The notes under the pieces: model-generated
The model's input: only the letters and a program-made list of their open reading frames with translations
What the model was told of the DNA's origin: nothing
Databases searched by the model: none
Part shown: piece by piece, positions 1 to 11,652 of the stretch
How the letters are laid out: each line of letters begins with the position of its first letter
Position numbering within the stretch: position 1 is the first letter of the stretch
Made by a program: the position numbers and the translations under genes
Source: Icerya purchasi
Lineage: Eukaryota; Arthropoda; Insecta; Hemiptera; Monophlebidae
Assembly (NCBI GenBank): GCA_039619475.1
Contig: CM077115.1
Location: 25,185,083-25,249,082 of the forward strand
DNA length: 64,000 nt
Reading direction: 5' to 3'

Positions 1-401
1 CAACAAACGCAGATATGACTATCGTCGTATAGAATATATATGTATATTAATTACAACGTAATTCTTAGGCTACCCCCCATTAGAAAAATTGTCCCAATTT
101 TATGTAACGTTTATTATATTTTATAGGATTTTTGTTATTGTTATTTAAAAAATGTCACAATTTTATGTAATGTGAAATATTTAATTAAAAAGTGTAACGA
201 AACAATATCTTAATTTTATATAATGAAAGTTAAATGTTAGGATAGGATTTTTGTGGTTATGTTATTTTTTGTGTGTGTTGATGCCAGTAAGAATTACGTT
301 GTAAATTTTGATCATTTTATACAAAGTATAGAAAAGAAAGAGACAGAAATGAAAGCAAGAGGGGTCAAGGTGCTCAGCTTCTTTCGAGCCCAAAATGGCC
401 G

Positions 402-440
<39 letters not shown>

Positions 441-693
441 TCAATTAATTAAAGAAGCCAATTCTAAAAGTTGCGTTAAAATCTACCGATGATATATCGA
501 TATGAAGAAACTGATGTCATATTTTAAGAGAAACCTTTTAGCCAGAATCCCAATAGCGAAATAATATACTTAGTCCGAAAAATGTTCAGCCATAGAAAAT
601 CTCCGTCCAAAAATTCTCTACGAACAATGAAGATCTCATAGTTCGATCGGCCTACCCGTATTGACTAGGAGGAGCTAAATCATATTCGAAAAA
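1..693. other. AT-rich stretch without a gene
   Basis: No coding region is supported. The two open frames here (253-492 and its antisense) run through a TA microsatellite and have no recognisable domain. The only structured element is that microsatellite. Confidence 0.6.
406..438. repeat. (TA)n microsatellite
   Basis: Uninterrupted TA dinucleotides, about 16 units, seen directly. They create the repeated Ile-Tyr run in overlapping open frames, which marks those frames as spurious. Confidence 0.95.
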
Positions 694-1045
694 TGTTGAC
701 ACACATGCGTGACTTATGCAGACATGTTCATTAAAATCGCGCTTCGGTCACGATTTCTTGAAGACCGTGCGATATTGCCTAGACTTTAGTCAGACAAGCA
801 AACACGGATTTATTTCGTCCAATGTAGTTATTCAAGAAAGTAAACACGCGAATTTATTTCTCGAGAAAGTAGTTGGAGAAAGTTAACACGGATTTATCGT
901 TCGAGAAAGTTCTAGGTTTCAATCTTACCCTTAAACATTGTAGTTAATAACAAACATTTTTAATGCTAAAGCAACTTTTCACCTTTGTAAAAGTTTTCTT
1001 TATAACCCGCTTAATAAACAGTCTCGTATTTTATCGGCCCTTCAT
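694..1045 (+). mobile_element. Possible solo LTR remnant (Gypsy-like)
   Basis: The stretch begins TGTTGACACAC and contains degenerate repeats of an 'AACACGGATTTAT' / 'TCGAGAAAGT' type at 795-915. A polyadenylation-like AATAAA lies in CTTAATAAACAGTCTCG near 1009-1025. It is followed near 1061 by GTGGCGAGTATCTGG, which resembles the TGGCGA-type sequence often found just after Gypsy LTRs. These traits suggest an LTR, but no gag or pol follows and no second LTR is seen. The boundaries are guesses. It could equally be unrelated AT-rich DNA. Confidence 0.3.
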
Positions 1046-3086
1046 AGCGCTTAAAAAATTGTGGCGAGTATCTGGAGAACGGTAGCAGCGTGGTTCTTGT
1101 GTCCAATCAACTTTTATCCTAGAAAGAGTTCATTCATTATTGCTACTCAATCGAGAACTTTTATTGCTGACCTTGATCTGACGTATCATTTGATGGGGAA
1201 AAAAATAAATGATTTTAACCCCTTAGTAATGCTCAAAACAAGTTTGAATCGAAAAACTATATTCACCTGTTAGATATCGATCATCATTCGATCTTTAACG
1301 ATATGGTTCTGTAATAGTACCCCGGGATTGTTTATCAGTTCCACATATTCTTGACACATTTAATGATGTACAATCGACCGGAGCTACTTATACGCTCTTT
1401 ACTAATTACAAACCGGTTCAAGCTTACACGCTACATAAAAACAGAATTACCTGGCTGTTTAATTCCGTGCGAAAGTTCAACATCAGAAATGTACGTGTCG
1501 CGCTTATTGTTCTCATCGAGTATGACATGTGCATCAGATTTCAGTAAGCATATCTGGGGTCGTGTATTTTGTCTAATTTTTTAGCTAACGTAACGGAAAA
1601 CCCCAGGAACAGCCGAATTAATAGAAAAAAAATGTACCGGATGATAATTTAACTTTAATCCAGCTGACTCGAACTTTTTAAACATCTTTGCTAGATCTGC
1701 CGTTCTAATTGACGTTCCATTACACGGTTCTATCGTCAATTATTCATTCTTCTCTCAATTACACTTTCCTCTGTATTCCTTTTATTTCCTTCTTAGTCCT
1801 TGTTGCTCGATCTCTTTAAAACTGTCCTCGAGAGTGTCGTGTTTTTTTTATTTTTTTTTGTAAAGACGACTGGTGTTCCTCGACCCTTTTTGTAATAGGC
1901 CTTGATTAATTCTACCATGTTTATGGCAAAGATAATCTATTTTTTGAGTGTTCCCGCGAACGTAATTTATTTCATTCTCTAAACTCAATGTTTTTGTACA
2001 ACGCCTTCTATATTCTTTACCTGCTTGCCCTCCTCCCGTTGTTACCGTTATAGAAAAGTTTTCATTAGTCCCCTATCTGATAAAATAAGAAGAACACGAT
2101 CCTTATCCTGCTCTAACAATTTCCTTCACATCGCTAGGCCAATTTTCTGCATCGGTAAATTGTAAAAAAGAACACCTACTGCAATAGGATATTGGATAAG
2201 GAGCCACAGTTTGCAGTGATAAGTCATCACTTTTTATTTTTGAAGTGCTATTAAATAAAATTACTCGGCGCAACTCAAATTCACTTATTTCGGACAATAC
2301 TCTGTGCATGCGAGAATGTTTTCGTTAATATTAAGAACCGTTACTGTTATAGGTATTTTATTAATAATGTGATATGTTACTTCATGCTCCGTGTAATTGA
2401 GTTAACGCCTGTATGGAGTATACCAATAATATTTAAATAAATAAATAAATACGTGATAAATATTTGTTAGTATATTTGGTTTACAATTCCGAAGCGTTTC
2501 GAAGCTTCTTCGTCAGTATTTCATATTATCATGAAACCTTAAGCTTCGAATCGAAATGATCATATATTAAAGATATTATTTTAATGATTATTGTTTATTC
2601 GAGACTATAAATGGCGAAAATAATGAGTATTATTCGAGATGATTTTGTAATTAACGTTTCCCCCCAATTACAGCTAACATTTAATTTTTGATTATTAGCA
2701 CGCGGATAAACAAACATCCGATGATCCGGTTGTAATCTGAATATGTCCTTTTCGACGCCATTTGTTATCTTTCATCACCTACTACAGATTATATAAATGA
2801 AAATATCCCACACCTTCGATAAGGTATCATGGAGTTGAGCGTAATAAGACTAGTGGATCTGAAAAGTATACATTTAGGAGTCGGTTGTATGTTTTTTTTT
2901 TCGGCTGCTTCTACTTTCACCCAAATGTCCCCGATATAATAATATCTCCTCTATATTTAATTTCGGGTTAGACATATGTATAGCACTGAGAGGGTGATAG
3001 GCGAGCTCCGAAAGCATAATCAAGCATCTGAACTATCAGGCTGCGCGTTAGATTGTGTAGAAAATAAAAAGTAACTTTGTTTTTTT
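1046..3086. other. Unassigned intergenic DNA
   Basis: No frame with a recognisable domain on either strand. The 68-codon minus frame at 2103-2309 has no family signature that I can name. One dispersed repeat (about 2808-2890) is listed separately. Confidence 0.5.
2808..2890 (+). repeat. Dispersed repeat R-A, copy 1
   Basis: Shares a diverged block with 50945-51030 in the same orientation. Both read CTTCGA-(T/C)A-GG near the start. Both continue with a TAATAAGACTAGTGGATCT / TATTAAGCCTAATGGATCT core and then GA(A)-AG(A/T)ATAC. No coding potential is visible. The family is unknown to me. Copy 2 is longer. Confidence 0.45.
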
Positions 3087-3088
3087 AT

Positions 3089-3214
3089 ATTTTTATTTAT
3101 TTTATTTTTATTTATTTTATTTTTATTTATTTTATTTTTATTTATTTTATTTTTATTTAGTTTATTTTTATTTAGTTTATTTTTATTTAGTTTATTTGTA
3201 TTTATTTATTTTTT
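3089..3214. repeat. 15-bp tandem array (ATTTATTTTATTTTT)n
   Basis: About eight near-identical 15-bp units of T-runs separated by A. The last three copies carry a common A-to-G change (TTTAGTTTATTTT), so they share a local duplication history. Seen directly. Confidence 0.9.
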
Positions 3215-6200
3215 TAATAGCGGAAAAATAGAGAGTAAGCTAATAAATATTTTATTCGATTCGGTCTGCTGACTGACAGATCCCTGGAATTAACTTCTTG
3301 CAAATTCTTTTAGAAAGAATGGGCTGTCGATTTCGAAGAGTACGCAATAGAAATGTATAATATTACACTTGTCGCTTTGCATGACGTACAAAAGGAGAAC
3401 AACAATTACAAAATTTGCTTGTTCCTTTTCTTTTCTCAGTTTCACCGTGTAACTGCAGAAGCTAAAGACGGTCATGATTTATTTATATTTCAGTGATTTC
3501 AAACATTTGTTAGCGTGAAGGGCGGCAGCTATGAAATGCGAACACATTAAGTATGCAGTTATGACTTTGATACAAAAATGGCCGAACAAGTAGACAATCA
3601 AGAAACTCAAAGTTACAAAAATACATCCCAACGTTTTTTTTATTTCGTTTTAATTTTTGAACTGGGTTCATCAGTAAGGACATTAGTCCAAAATTTAAAA
3701 TTTGTGTTCTTATGCGTTTAAGGATAAAGGATGAAAATAATTCGAGGACAGGAATAACCGAAACAGATGGAAATGAGAGATTACAAGCAACGCTATAATA
3801 AGGAGTAGGGATATCAAGTTTTAATATATCCCAACTAGGTATTGCCCTGTATATTAATATCGCCCATTAGATCTGAAATTAATAAAAAAAAAAAAAAAAA
3901 ACTGTCTGGGTTTTACAAAATCCTTTTCCCCCACGAATACTTGTTTCTTTCTTTCCCCCCCGTATAATAGAGTAGTGTCCCCGCAACCGCGGTAATACGC
4001 TCCAAAATATACCGTGTTAATGTGTTCTTCGGAGAATTCTCGAAACTCATTTTTATACGTAAAAAAAAAGTTTTCATATTCGAATGAAACTATTAAAACA
4101 GGCATGTATTCTCACATACATATTAATTCTTCTGACAAAGATCAATTTACTATAATAAGCCCCGAGTGTTGAATTAAATCGATAAAATTCCTTTGCAGTT
4201 TCAAATGGAATAATATGTGTTTGTTAGTTGAATCGTCTAAATTATAGTCAGAGAGGTTTCCTTTTTCGCGATAGTTACTACACCGATGAAATTGGACGCA
4301 CTAAAATTTATAGGCCAAGAGTTCAGTCGGTGTCAAATTAACTTTGAATGTCTCAACATAAGCCTTATAGAGTCGGCACATATAGAGGCAGTCGTCAGGG
4401 TTTTGTACTTTCTGAAAAACTTTCATTTAACGCTTGACTAGCGGTGAATTTCATGAACAAAACGTTAATCTTACTGATTTTTCGGGCATGTTAGCTTAGA
4501 GGACGGAGGTTGCGTATTTTAGGGAGGTTAGAAATTGAAGAAATGAAAAAAAATAATCGAAAGAAAAACAAAAAAGAGAAGCAACGAGCACTATATTTTG
4601 ATTTTCTTTCCTATATCACCATTAAACGACTAAACTTGTCAAAATCCTTACCATCGAGACCAAATAAGAAGATGACCTTTACGTACTCATTTCCCCTCAC
4701 ATCGGTCCGTTATTCGCCCCAAGACTACTGTTACGGTTCCAAATCCTTTCTTTCCAGATTGAATATATAATACTGAATTCCTTGTCTCGGGGTACCCTTA
4801 AATCCTCTCCTATTCCAGAAATATCAACTGAATTCAACCTTCTTCAAAGTCTTATTTAGGCTATCTTTTTCTCTCTAAACGTATACCTTTCATTTCTTCC
4901 TACATTTCTGTCGCCAGAAACTGGAGAGTCCTTTGTTCGTAATGGAACTCCCTATTTTAACTCTTATCTCTCTTCGTCTTAGTTGATATTTTCATCTCCT
5001 TAATCAGCCTTACTTTTGCTTCAATTATCTGGATCGTATTTTTCTTTCTAACAACTCGTTCAAATTTTTATCTCCTAAGCTGTTATTAAACAGCGATTTC
5101 GCAACACCGCCGGTTGCTGATAGATGCGCGCCATTATTTATATCTCTAATGATAACTTCTCTGATTATCTGATGACTCCATCAGTAGGGTTCTTCAATTT
5201 GGCTTTTCTTTCTCCTAACACGCAAATGAACCCTCATTCATAATCTCTATGTTCATCACCTCCATATTCACTGATTTGCTGCGGATTCTCGGTCGTAGAG
5301 ACATCGACGGTAATATGAAATATGGCGGATGCTTCAAATTGCTGCTTGTTCCCCTATCTAATTTTCTAAACAAAAATTTCAAAATCCAATATTATATAAA
5401 CAACTTCATTCTAGGTTTTTTGTCGGATATGTATCCGTTCTTCTCTACGAATAATCGTTCCTTCTGTCTTCCAATTCAATCTAATCTTCCCTCTAATTTT
5501 TTTGGTTCCTAAAGTCAACGTCGTTTCATTGGAATTTATAAAGATTTGAGAATACTTCTGAACCAAAAATTCCTCTTTGCGGCACGATGCTTGTAGTTTT
5601 CTCAATTCGAACGCTAGTTGTACTGATTTACGACAGCCGTACTCCGACTGATTAACGAACCGATGTCTCTTAAAAAAGTTTTCCATCACGTACAACATTA
5701 GGCTTTTTTCGAAATTTTAAAGTTATCGCAGACGAAGCTATGGCGCCTGTCGCAGAAAAGTGGCCACTTATCTCCCTAACAGGTAGCAATCGCGGTACAC
5801 GACAGAATAAAAAAAAGTAACCTCATTCTTCTTCGGTGATCATACATGTTCAGATATCATATTTTGAGAACGATATTGCCAACGAAAAAAGTTTATAAAG
5901 ATCAAATTTTTTACGATGGGATTAAACATAACGTTTTATTATTACAGGACGACGACTCGCTACTAACTAGAAGAACGCGTGTCGCTGGACGACCATTAAT
6001 TTAATAACGATACGCGCTAGAAATATATATTTGTCAGAGATTACTGCTCGAATCGAGAATAAACATTTCCGGTAGTTTTTCTCGGGGAAATTAAAAAAAT
6101 AATTCTCGCCCATTTCGTTATCTGAATGTGCAATTGTTTTCGTGCGCGCAAAACTCAGCCCAGGTGTACCTCTGCTGGCTGAGTCGGCTCGACTGTCTCA

Positions 6201-6429
6201 AACTTAATACGCAACACCTGTATTCATTATCTGCAAGCATCGGTATGATCAGATTTTACCGAACGGCGATTCAACCGCGACATCTATCAACGTCCAACGA
6301 CCTTTTGTTCATGAAATATAGCCCCATATATAAAACATAGGAAGTGAAGAAGATATGGATGATAAAAGAACCGGGGATAAGAAAAGGTATAGAAATAAAC
6401 CGCAGTCCGTGTTTTAAAGTGTTGTAATA
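3215..6429. other. Unassigned intergenic DNA
   Basis: Open frames at 3290-3475, 3854-4105, 4510-4770, 5249-5512 and 5411-5698 have no recognisable domain and low-complexity composition. About 4780-5520 is pyrimidine-rich on the + strand, like several other blocks in the window. Confidence 0.5.
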
Positions 6430-7164
6430 AGGATGTTCATTGGCGCACTCAAGGGGGGTGCCACGGGGCCATTGCTCCCCCCAAAAAATCTCCGAAATTT
6501 TTTCCAAAATTAATTTTGTACTGTAATGCGGGATAGTACAGAAAAAATAAATGATATTCGATGTTTGTGTATAGTAGTGACGAGTAAGTTCGTTATTTCT
6601 TCGGATACGGATCCGGAACTGCATCCCGGGTACGTATCCAGCGAACCCAAATGGATCTGACATTTTACACTCAACACTAACACTAGTTTGCGCTCTTAAA
6701 TATACACCATGAAATAAGTATAATTGCCGACATCTTTATAAAAAATCCTCGAAAACTTAATTTCGTTTTGTAATGTACCTTTACCTAATTTTTTTAAAAA
6801 AACATACATATTTACTTTTTGCTTAATGTTATATACCTTTACCTAATTTTTTTTAAATTAAATTCTACGCTTACCTAGTTTATGATTATTGCAAACATAA
6901 TGTTATGTTTTTATTATTATTATTATTTTTCTTTTTGATAAAATTCGTTAATTTTGTATTTTGTGTTTTTTTTTTTTTTTTGATAAAGTTCATTATTGGT
7001 TTTGTAATTATTTATTTTTTACTTTTTTATTTTAATTTACAGACCACGGAAATAGATAGGTACCTAGTCGAGTTATCGAGTTACCAGTGTTACCACTCTC
7101 TAACTCATCTTCTAAATTCTAGCCCCGACCAAAAAAAAATCCTGAGTGCGCCTTTGAGGATGTT
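6430..7164. mobile_element. Non-autonomous hAT-type element with 8-bp TSD
   Basis: The element spans 6438-7156 and is flanked by the exact direct repeat AGGATGTT at 6430-6437 and 7157-7164. An 8-bp target duplication is the hallmark of hAT elements. Its termini are CATTGGCGCACTCAAG on the left and, as reverse complement of the right end, CAAAGGCGCACTCAGG. These are imperfect inverted repeats resembling the CAGNGGCGCAC termini of many hAT elements. The inside is AT-rich with poly-T stretches near 6905-7030, and no transposase is recognised. It was probably mobilised in trans. The outer left sequence also has a GGGGGGTGCC...GGGGCC tract. Confidence 0.75.
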
Positions 7165-7475
7165 CTAAATCGGCCGTTGCCCCCCGATGTGTCTGCCTTT
7201 AGCGCGTCAATATAAAACAATAAAAAAACACGCCAGCTCTGGTATTTTTACTACATACACTCATGCGCGTGTCCCTCTCTTGCTGCAGAGACAAACATAT
7301 TGGATCCGTGCATCGCATTTAAACAGAATTTCAAAAGATTTGTTAAATAGCAATATAAAACTTAATAATTAAAGGTTTTTATCCATCAAAACAAGTACGC
7401 CCCAATTTCTTAAATACGATGCTGGTTAATGCGTGTGTAATAGATATCAGATAAATTACAAAATAATTTAGAATA
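7165..7475. other. Unassigned intergenic DNA
   Basis: No gene or repeat recognised. A 61-codon + frame at 7187-7372 has no family signature. Confidence 0.5.
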
Positions 7476-7701
7476 TAGAATTATACTAATAATAGAATTT
7501 TCAATTTGAGTGAAACGTTACAAAGTATCGCCATTTTTTATTTTTTTAAAAAATGGTCCTTTTCAGAATTACATAAGGTGCATGCAGAATGAATAATTGT
7601 TTTATTTAAAATAACAATTTTTAATAAATGGCGATACTCAGGGCGCCTTTTTAATTGGACTTGCTATTTCACTCAAAATTCAGTAAATTATTCTAATTCT
7701 A
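7476..7701. mobile_element. Palindromic MITE-like element
   Basis: The two ends are imperfect inverted repeats about 75 bp long. The left begins TAGAATTATACTAAT and the right, reverse-complemented, begins TAGAATTAGAATAAT. Both continue through a TTTGAGTGAAA block to a TATCGCCATTTTTTA / TATCGCCATTTATTA block. The centre is a short AT-rich loop. There is no open frame. The size of about 226 bp and the structure fit a MITE. The superfamily is not clear. A TA duplication is possible, but it lies in AT-rich DNA. Confidence 0.5.
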
Positions 7702-8249
7702 GGTGTAGTTTTCGCACGTAAATAAAACTAAAGGCCCCGTAGTTTCTCATCAGAAAGAAACTTCTTATAGTGCGTATACAGATGTATTTTTAAACTTTTG
7801 TTACGCAATATTTTCCCAAGTAGAAATTTCTGATAAATTAAAAATCAAAACAGAAAAAAAATAAATCTAAAATTACAAAATTAGCGTACTTTGTGAAACA
7901 CAATATAAAATACGGATACTTCAGTGAAAGGCAGAATAATTTAAAATTAAAACATTTTATTTTGAGTATAAACGTTGTTTTTATTTCTTTTACATGGTTT
8001 TAATTCGATCGAAAATATTTGTAATTATTAAACGGATCTAAAAATATTTATGGTTAATGGACGAACAAGTTCAAAAAAACAGCGGAGGCGAAGAATAAAA
8101 TTGTACTGTCATTTTTTTTGCTTTTATTAATTTTTCATTCTTTTTCTTCGTTTCGTATTTATTCATTTACAATACATCAGTAATTTACTTTTTTGTAATT
8201 TACTGTATCCGGGATCCACCTTATCTAGGATTTACTTTTGTTTAAATCG
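7702..8249. other. Unassigned AT-rich DNA
   Basis: No gene recognised on either strand. Several A/T homopolymer tracts only. Confidence 0.5.
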
Positions 8250-8908
8250 GCTACCGTGGTGTAGTTGTTTAGGCGCTAATGTTTCTTTTGAATAGCCCGC
8301 GGCCGCAGATTGACACATCCAAAAAAATTTCACTTGCGCTAGATTAATGTTCATAGCCGACGTGCCTAAAAACCAAAAAAAACCAAAAAAAAACCCCCAA
8401 AAAACCCCCAAAAAAAACAAAAAAAAAACAAAAAAAAAAACAAAAAAACTTTTGTTTTCAAAAAGTATCCGAGTTGCCCAAAATTCTGTAAAGTTGCTGA
8501 ATGAAAACTGTGTCCTAACTCGTATCCGCATTGGACACACAAACTTGACCCATTCGTTCCTCATATCTAAAAAACCGCCCAACCTGTGTCAACGCTGCAA
8601 CGTGCCTATATCGGTGAGGCATCTTTTGATCGAGTCTAATCACTACCAGCAGGCCGGACAACAAGCGGGTATTACCAACGGCCTTCCAGAGATGTTTTCG
8701 GACGCCGAGAAGTGTAAAAAAATCGTAGCCTTCCTCAAAGACATCTCTGTATTCCAACTGATCTAACTTCCCCAGCCTTTAGCTAATTTTTTGATTTTTT
8801 TTTTTTTGTTCCGCTCATTTTCAAATATTCAATATAAAATTTTATAATTATCTGTAAAACCGTAGTCGCTAATGACCTTGTAGTCCAGCGACTTGTAAAT
8901 ATAATAAA

Positions 8909-8936
<28 letters not shown>
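8250..8936 (+). mobile_element. 3' end of an I-like LINE with poly(A) tail
   Basis: A 5'-truncated non-LTR retrotransposon. The + frame 8347-8766 ends in a protein segment typical of the C-terminus of I-group ORF2 proteins with an RNase H domain. It reads RIGHTNLTHSFL, then a Cys-rich CxxC-x8-H block (LCQRCNVPISVRHLL), then a final VAFLKDISVFQLI before the stop at 8764-8766. It is followed by a short 3' UTR (GTAGTCCAGCGACTTGTAAA) and an uninterrupted A run at 8911-8936. The piece upstream of the A/C tract (8259-8345) looks like a decayed RNase H segment with a stop in frame. No target duplication was found. Confidence 0.75.
8370..8449 (+). repeat. A/C-rich low-complexity tract inside the LINE frame
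   Basis: About 80 bp of A runs separated by C or CCCCC blocks. In the + frame this reads as a Lys/Pro/Asn-rich stretch and stays open, linking to the conserved RNase H end. I infer a slippage expansion within a dead element. It could also be the tail of another retroposed copy. Confidence 0.7.
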
Positions 8937-8939
<3 letters not shown>

Positions 8940-8962
8940 AATATCTCTCTTGTTGTTTTAAA

Positions 8963-8984
8963 CATATATATATATATATATATA
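8963..8984. repeat. (TA)n microsatellite
   Basis: About 11 TA units directly after the LINE poly(A) tail, flanked by ACA. Seen directly. Confidence 0.9.
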
Positions 8985-9061
8985 CATAGAAAAAGAGAGA
9001 GAGGTTTTTAGTGGTAACAATATTTAGAAATATACGAGCGCAAAGTTAAATGAAATGTTGA

Positions 9062-9610
9062 TTTTTTTTTTTTTTTTTTTTGAGCCATTATTACAATCTT
9101 AAAAAAAAATCTTAAATAAGTAATAAATATAACAACTAGGAAAGGAACGTGAAATAAAAATTTAGCCTAAAGTTTTTAAGTATACAGCAATATACACGTG
9201 AACAGTTTACACGAGATTTGCAGGTTTACAACGTTTAAGCCTACATGATTTGAGTTCCTCCGTCAGCAATTGTTGAATTACTGGATTATTCCTATGAACC
9301 TAAAGCCGTTCGTAGTACGCACTTACGATTTCTGGAATGACCTCATCCACACACTTCAGATCTAAATCTCTGTGCAAGTCTGTATTGAAACCATGCACAG
9401 CTTCGCCATCATCCGTATAATTTTATTTTGAGCCCGTTGTATGATATTACGGTTGCTCGTTTTGGCACATCCCCATAATTCAGTAAGTTCAGATTGGCTT
9501 GATGATTACTTTATAGATTAGGCACTTGTGATATAAGCTTAGCTTCGAATGACGACCCAATAACCAGTAAAGTTGCCTAACCTTTGCCTTTAATTGCTCT
9601 TTTTTAGCCG
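9062..9610 (-). mobile_element. 3' end of a Jockey-like LINE, minus strand
   Basis: The poly-T run at 9062-9081 is the poly(A) tail of a minus-strand insertion. Translating the minus strand upstream of it gives the C-terminal part of a Jockey-clade ORF2. A YWLLGR-type motif (RQLYWLLGRHSKLSL) is followed by a YK-V-IKPI segment, then TDLHRDL-L--V-E-I. It ends in RLKR, as in the short RLKRR-type ends of Jockey proteins. At least four in-frame stops break it. It is 5'-truncated near 9610. The RNase H end of the I-like LINE next to it is absent here, so the two are different families lying in opposite orientations. Confidence 0.7.
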
Positions 9611-11582
9611 TTGAATATTAAAAAAAAATAGAGGTTTAAAAAAATGAATTATGAATGGCGACCATTCTGATCTAAATATTACAATGAACGTCGATTTTTT
9701 TTTTTTTCTTCCCCGTTATTATTACCAATATTTTTAGGGTAATTTTTAACCGTCAGAACTATTAGAGCAACGCCGGGGCAGTTAATTATATTATTGGTCT
9801 GTTAAGAGAAGTTTTATTAGAAACGCGTATTAAGAAATAAATTTAGATCAGGATTATTGGAGACGTTTCACTTCTTCGAGGATGGTCAACAATAAGAACA
9901 ACAGTTGTAAAAGAGTACCTTTACCACTTTTCGAATAAAAAGGATTTGACGCATCAACAGAACAGTTGAAAATTCCGATGTGGTTAACTAATGTAACACG
10001 TTCTACAGCGCACCCGGTTAATACTCCCCAGGTGGACTTCGTAGGCAAAGGGCAGTGAGATATTACGTCAATTTTTCTATACTTATCGATGGAGGATTTT
10101 TCACGGACAGTTCCAGCGTGGTATTACGAGAACGAAGTTTTGCACTAATAAACGTGTGTCATCACGAGACCAAACTCTACCCGCACTAATCCGATTATTC
10201 GGATAAGGAACACGCTGCTAGCGCGGACAAGTATCTAGGTAAGAATAACTTTTAGACACCGCAATTTGCCAACTTCTCCGAGTGGCCGGCCAATCGGAGG
10301 ACGAAGAGAAGCTGGAAAAGACGATGTAATCCATTTATCGGAGCGTATGTTTCGAGACAACGCGCGGTCGAGGCGTATTATTAGCCATTTCTCCGGCGGT
10401 GCACGGAGAGTTGTTCTCTCACCTTTCATCGGCGGCCTCAGCACGTTTAGTCGAGAAGTAGAATTCAGCGGCGATTATGTTATTATCAGCGTTAGTCGCA
10501 GGCTGCATACACCACTCCGAAGGGACCAAACGCGCGCGCCTTCCTACGTTTCCGTGTTCAGACAAAACACATATGCAAAAAGAATGGAATGTGTCTCTAG
10601 GAAAAGGGACGGATTGTCCGGGTGCGCTGGTGTGAGTCTGCGAAAGGCGTTCAAGGGTCGATAATTCAATAATCTCGCATCGATACCTCTCAATAAAATC
10701 TCTCGGCAACAACCGTAGCTTAGCCGCACTCGGTAACGGTGCTCCCCCTCGTTAACACCTTTATTGCGAGAGCCTTCTTACGGCGAAGCCGGGGAGAGCG
10801 GGGTAAGAAGAAAAAAACCCCTGCAAAACCGACTCAATGCTCAATCAACTCGATAATGTAGTACAAATAGTAATAATGGAACCGCCGAGCAGATAAGAAT
10901 AATAACAATTCAGTTCTAGTGTACACTTCAGTTCGCGTCGTCCGTCGAGAGGAGACTCTCTGCTCGCACTCTAAAATAATAATTACAATTGCGCATAATG
11001 TTTTCCACGAACGTACACATCGCGTTCGCTGCTACATATTTATGCAGTCGCGTTGAAGGCTACATGCGGACACACGCAGACTGACGCAGATATTCGCCTA
11101 TACATTTGTTTGCATTCTTTATTTTTATTTGCGGAGAGAGACAAAAAGTGCGATACAATCAAGTTGATTCGGTCCTGAAAAGGCCGCTCTCTTCGTTTAG
11201 GCTCTAGTTTTTTAATGGGGGGCCTTTATGTTTGGCCGAATAAACATCTACAATTAAACAAGCGGCAGCGGCGGCGGTGGCGGTACCGTTTACACGCTGC
11301 CGGTGCAGTCAGCGCTGCTCACGAACCTTTCAGTGAACCCATCGGACCAGAACAAGCCAACCAGATTAACCATCATTCGGTGCCCAGAGGACGACCTGTT
11401 TATTTTCTTACCTATTGTACTCATTTTCACGCTATTTTTAATAATGCTTAAACAAATTGTATACAATTTTTCCGCATACTGGACACGTTTTGTGTTCCTC
11501 GTCCATTCGTTAGATCTACTTTTTCTCGACACAACTGCTTCTTGTTTATTTGTTTCACATTATTTTGACGCTACACGCTCGA
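9611..11582. other. Unassigned DNA with a GC/CpG-richer block
   Basis: No protein family recognised. About 10200-11300 is visibly richer in G+C and CpG than its surroundings, with blocks such as GCGGCAGCGGCGGCGGTGG near 11262-11281. Overlapping open frames on both strands (10235-10729, 11215-11605) conflict with each other and lack domains. This could be a promoter-proximal or conserved non-coding stretch of a gene outside the window, but nothing proves it. Confidence 0.4.
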
Positions 11583-11652
11583 ATAATAATAGTAACAGTT
11601 ATTGATAATAGTAACAGTTATTAGTAATAGTTATTAATAATGAATAATAACA
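11583..11652. repeat. About 19-bp tandem repeat
   Basis: Two near-identical copies of TAATAGTAACAGTTATTGA followed by shortened derivatives (TAATAGTTATTAA). Seen directly. Confidence 0.8.

Noticed and set aside
262..492. Open frames with Ile-Tyr repeats on both strands
   Set aside because: They exist only because a TA microsatellite has no stops in these frames.
8250..8300. tRNA-like A-box (GTGGTGTAGTTGTTTAGG)
   Set aside because: No B-box at a proper distance and no cloverleaf. The stretch reads better as decayed LINE RNase H.
10235..10729. Four overlapping open frames as a candidate gene
   Set aside because: They conflict on both strands, lack domains and lie in a CpG-rich block where stop codons are rarer.
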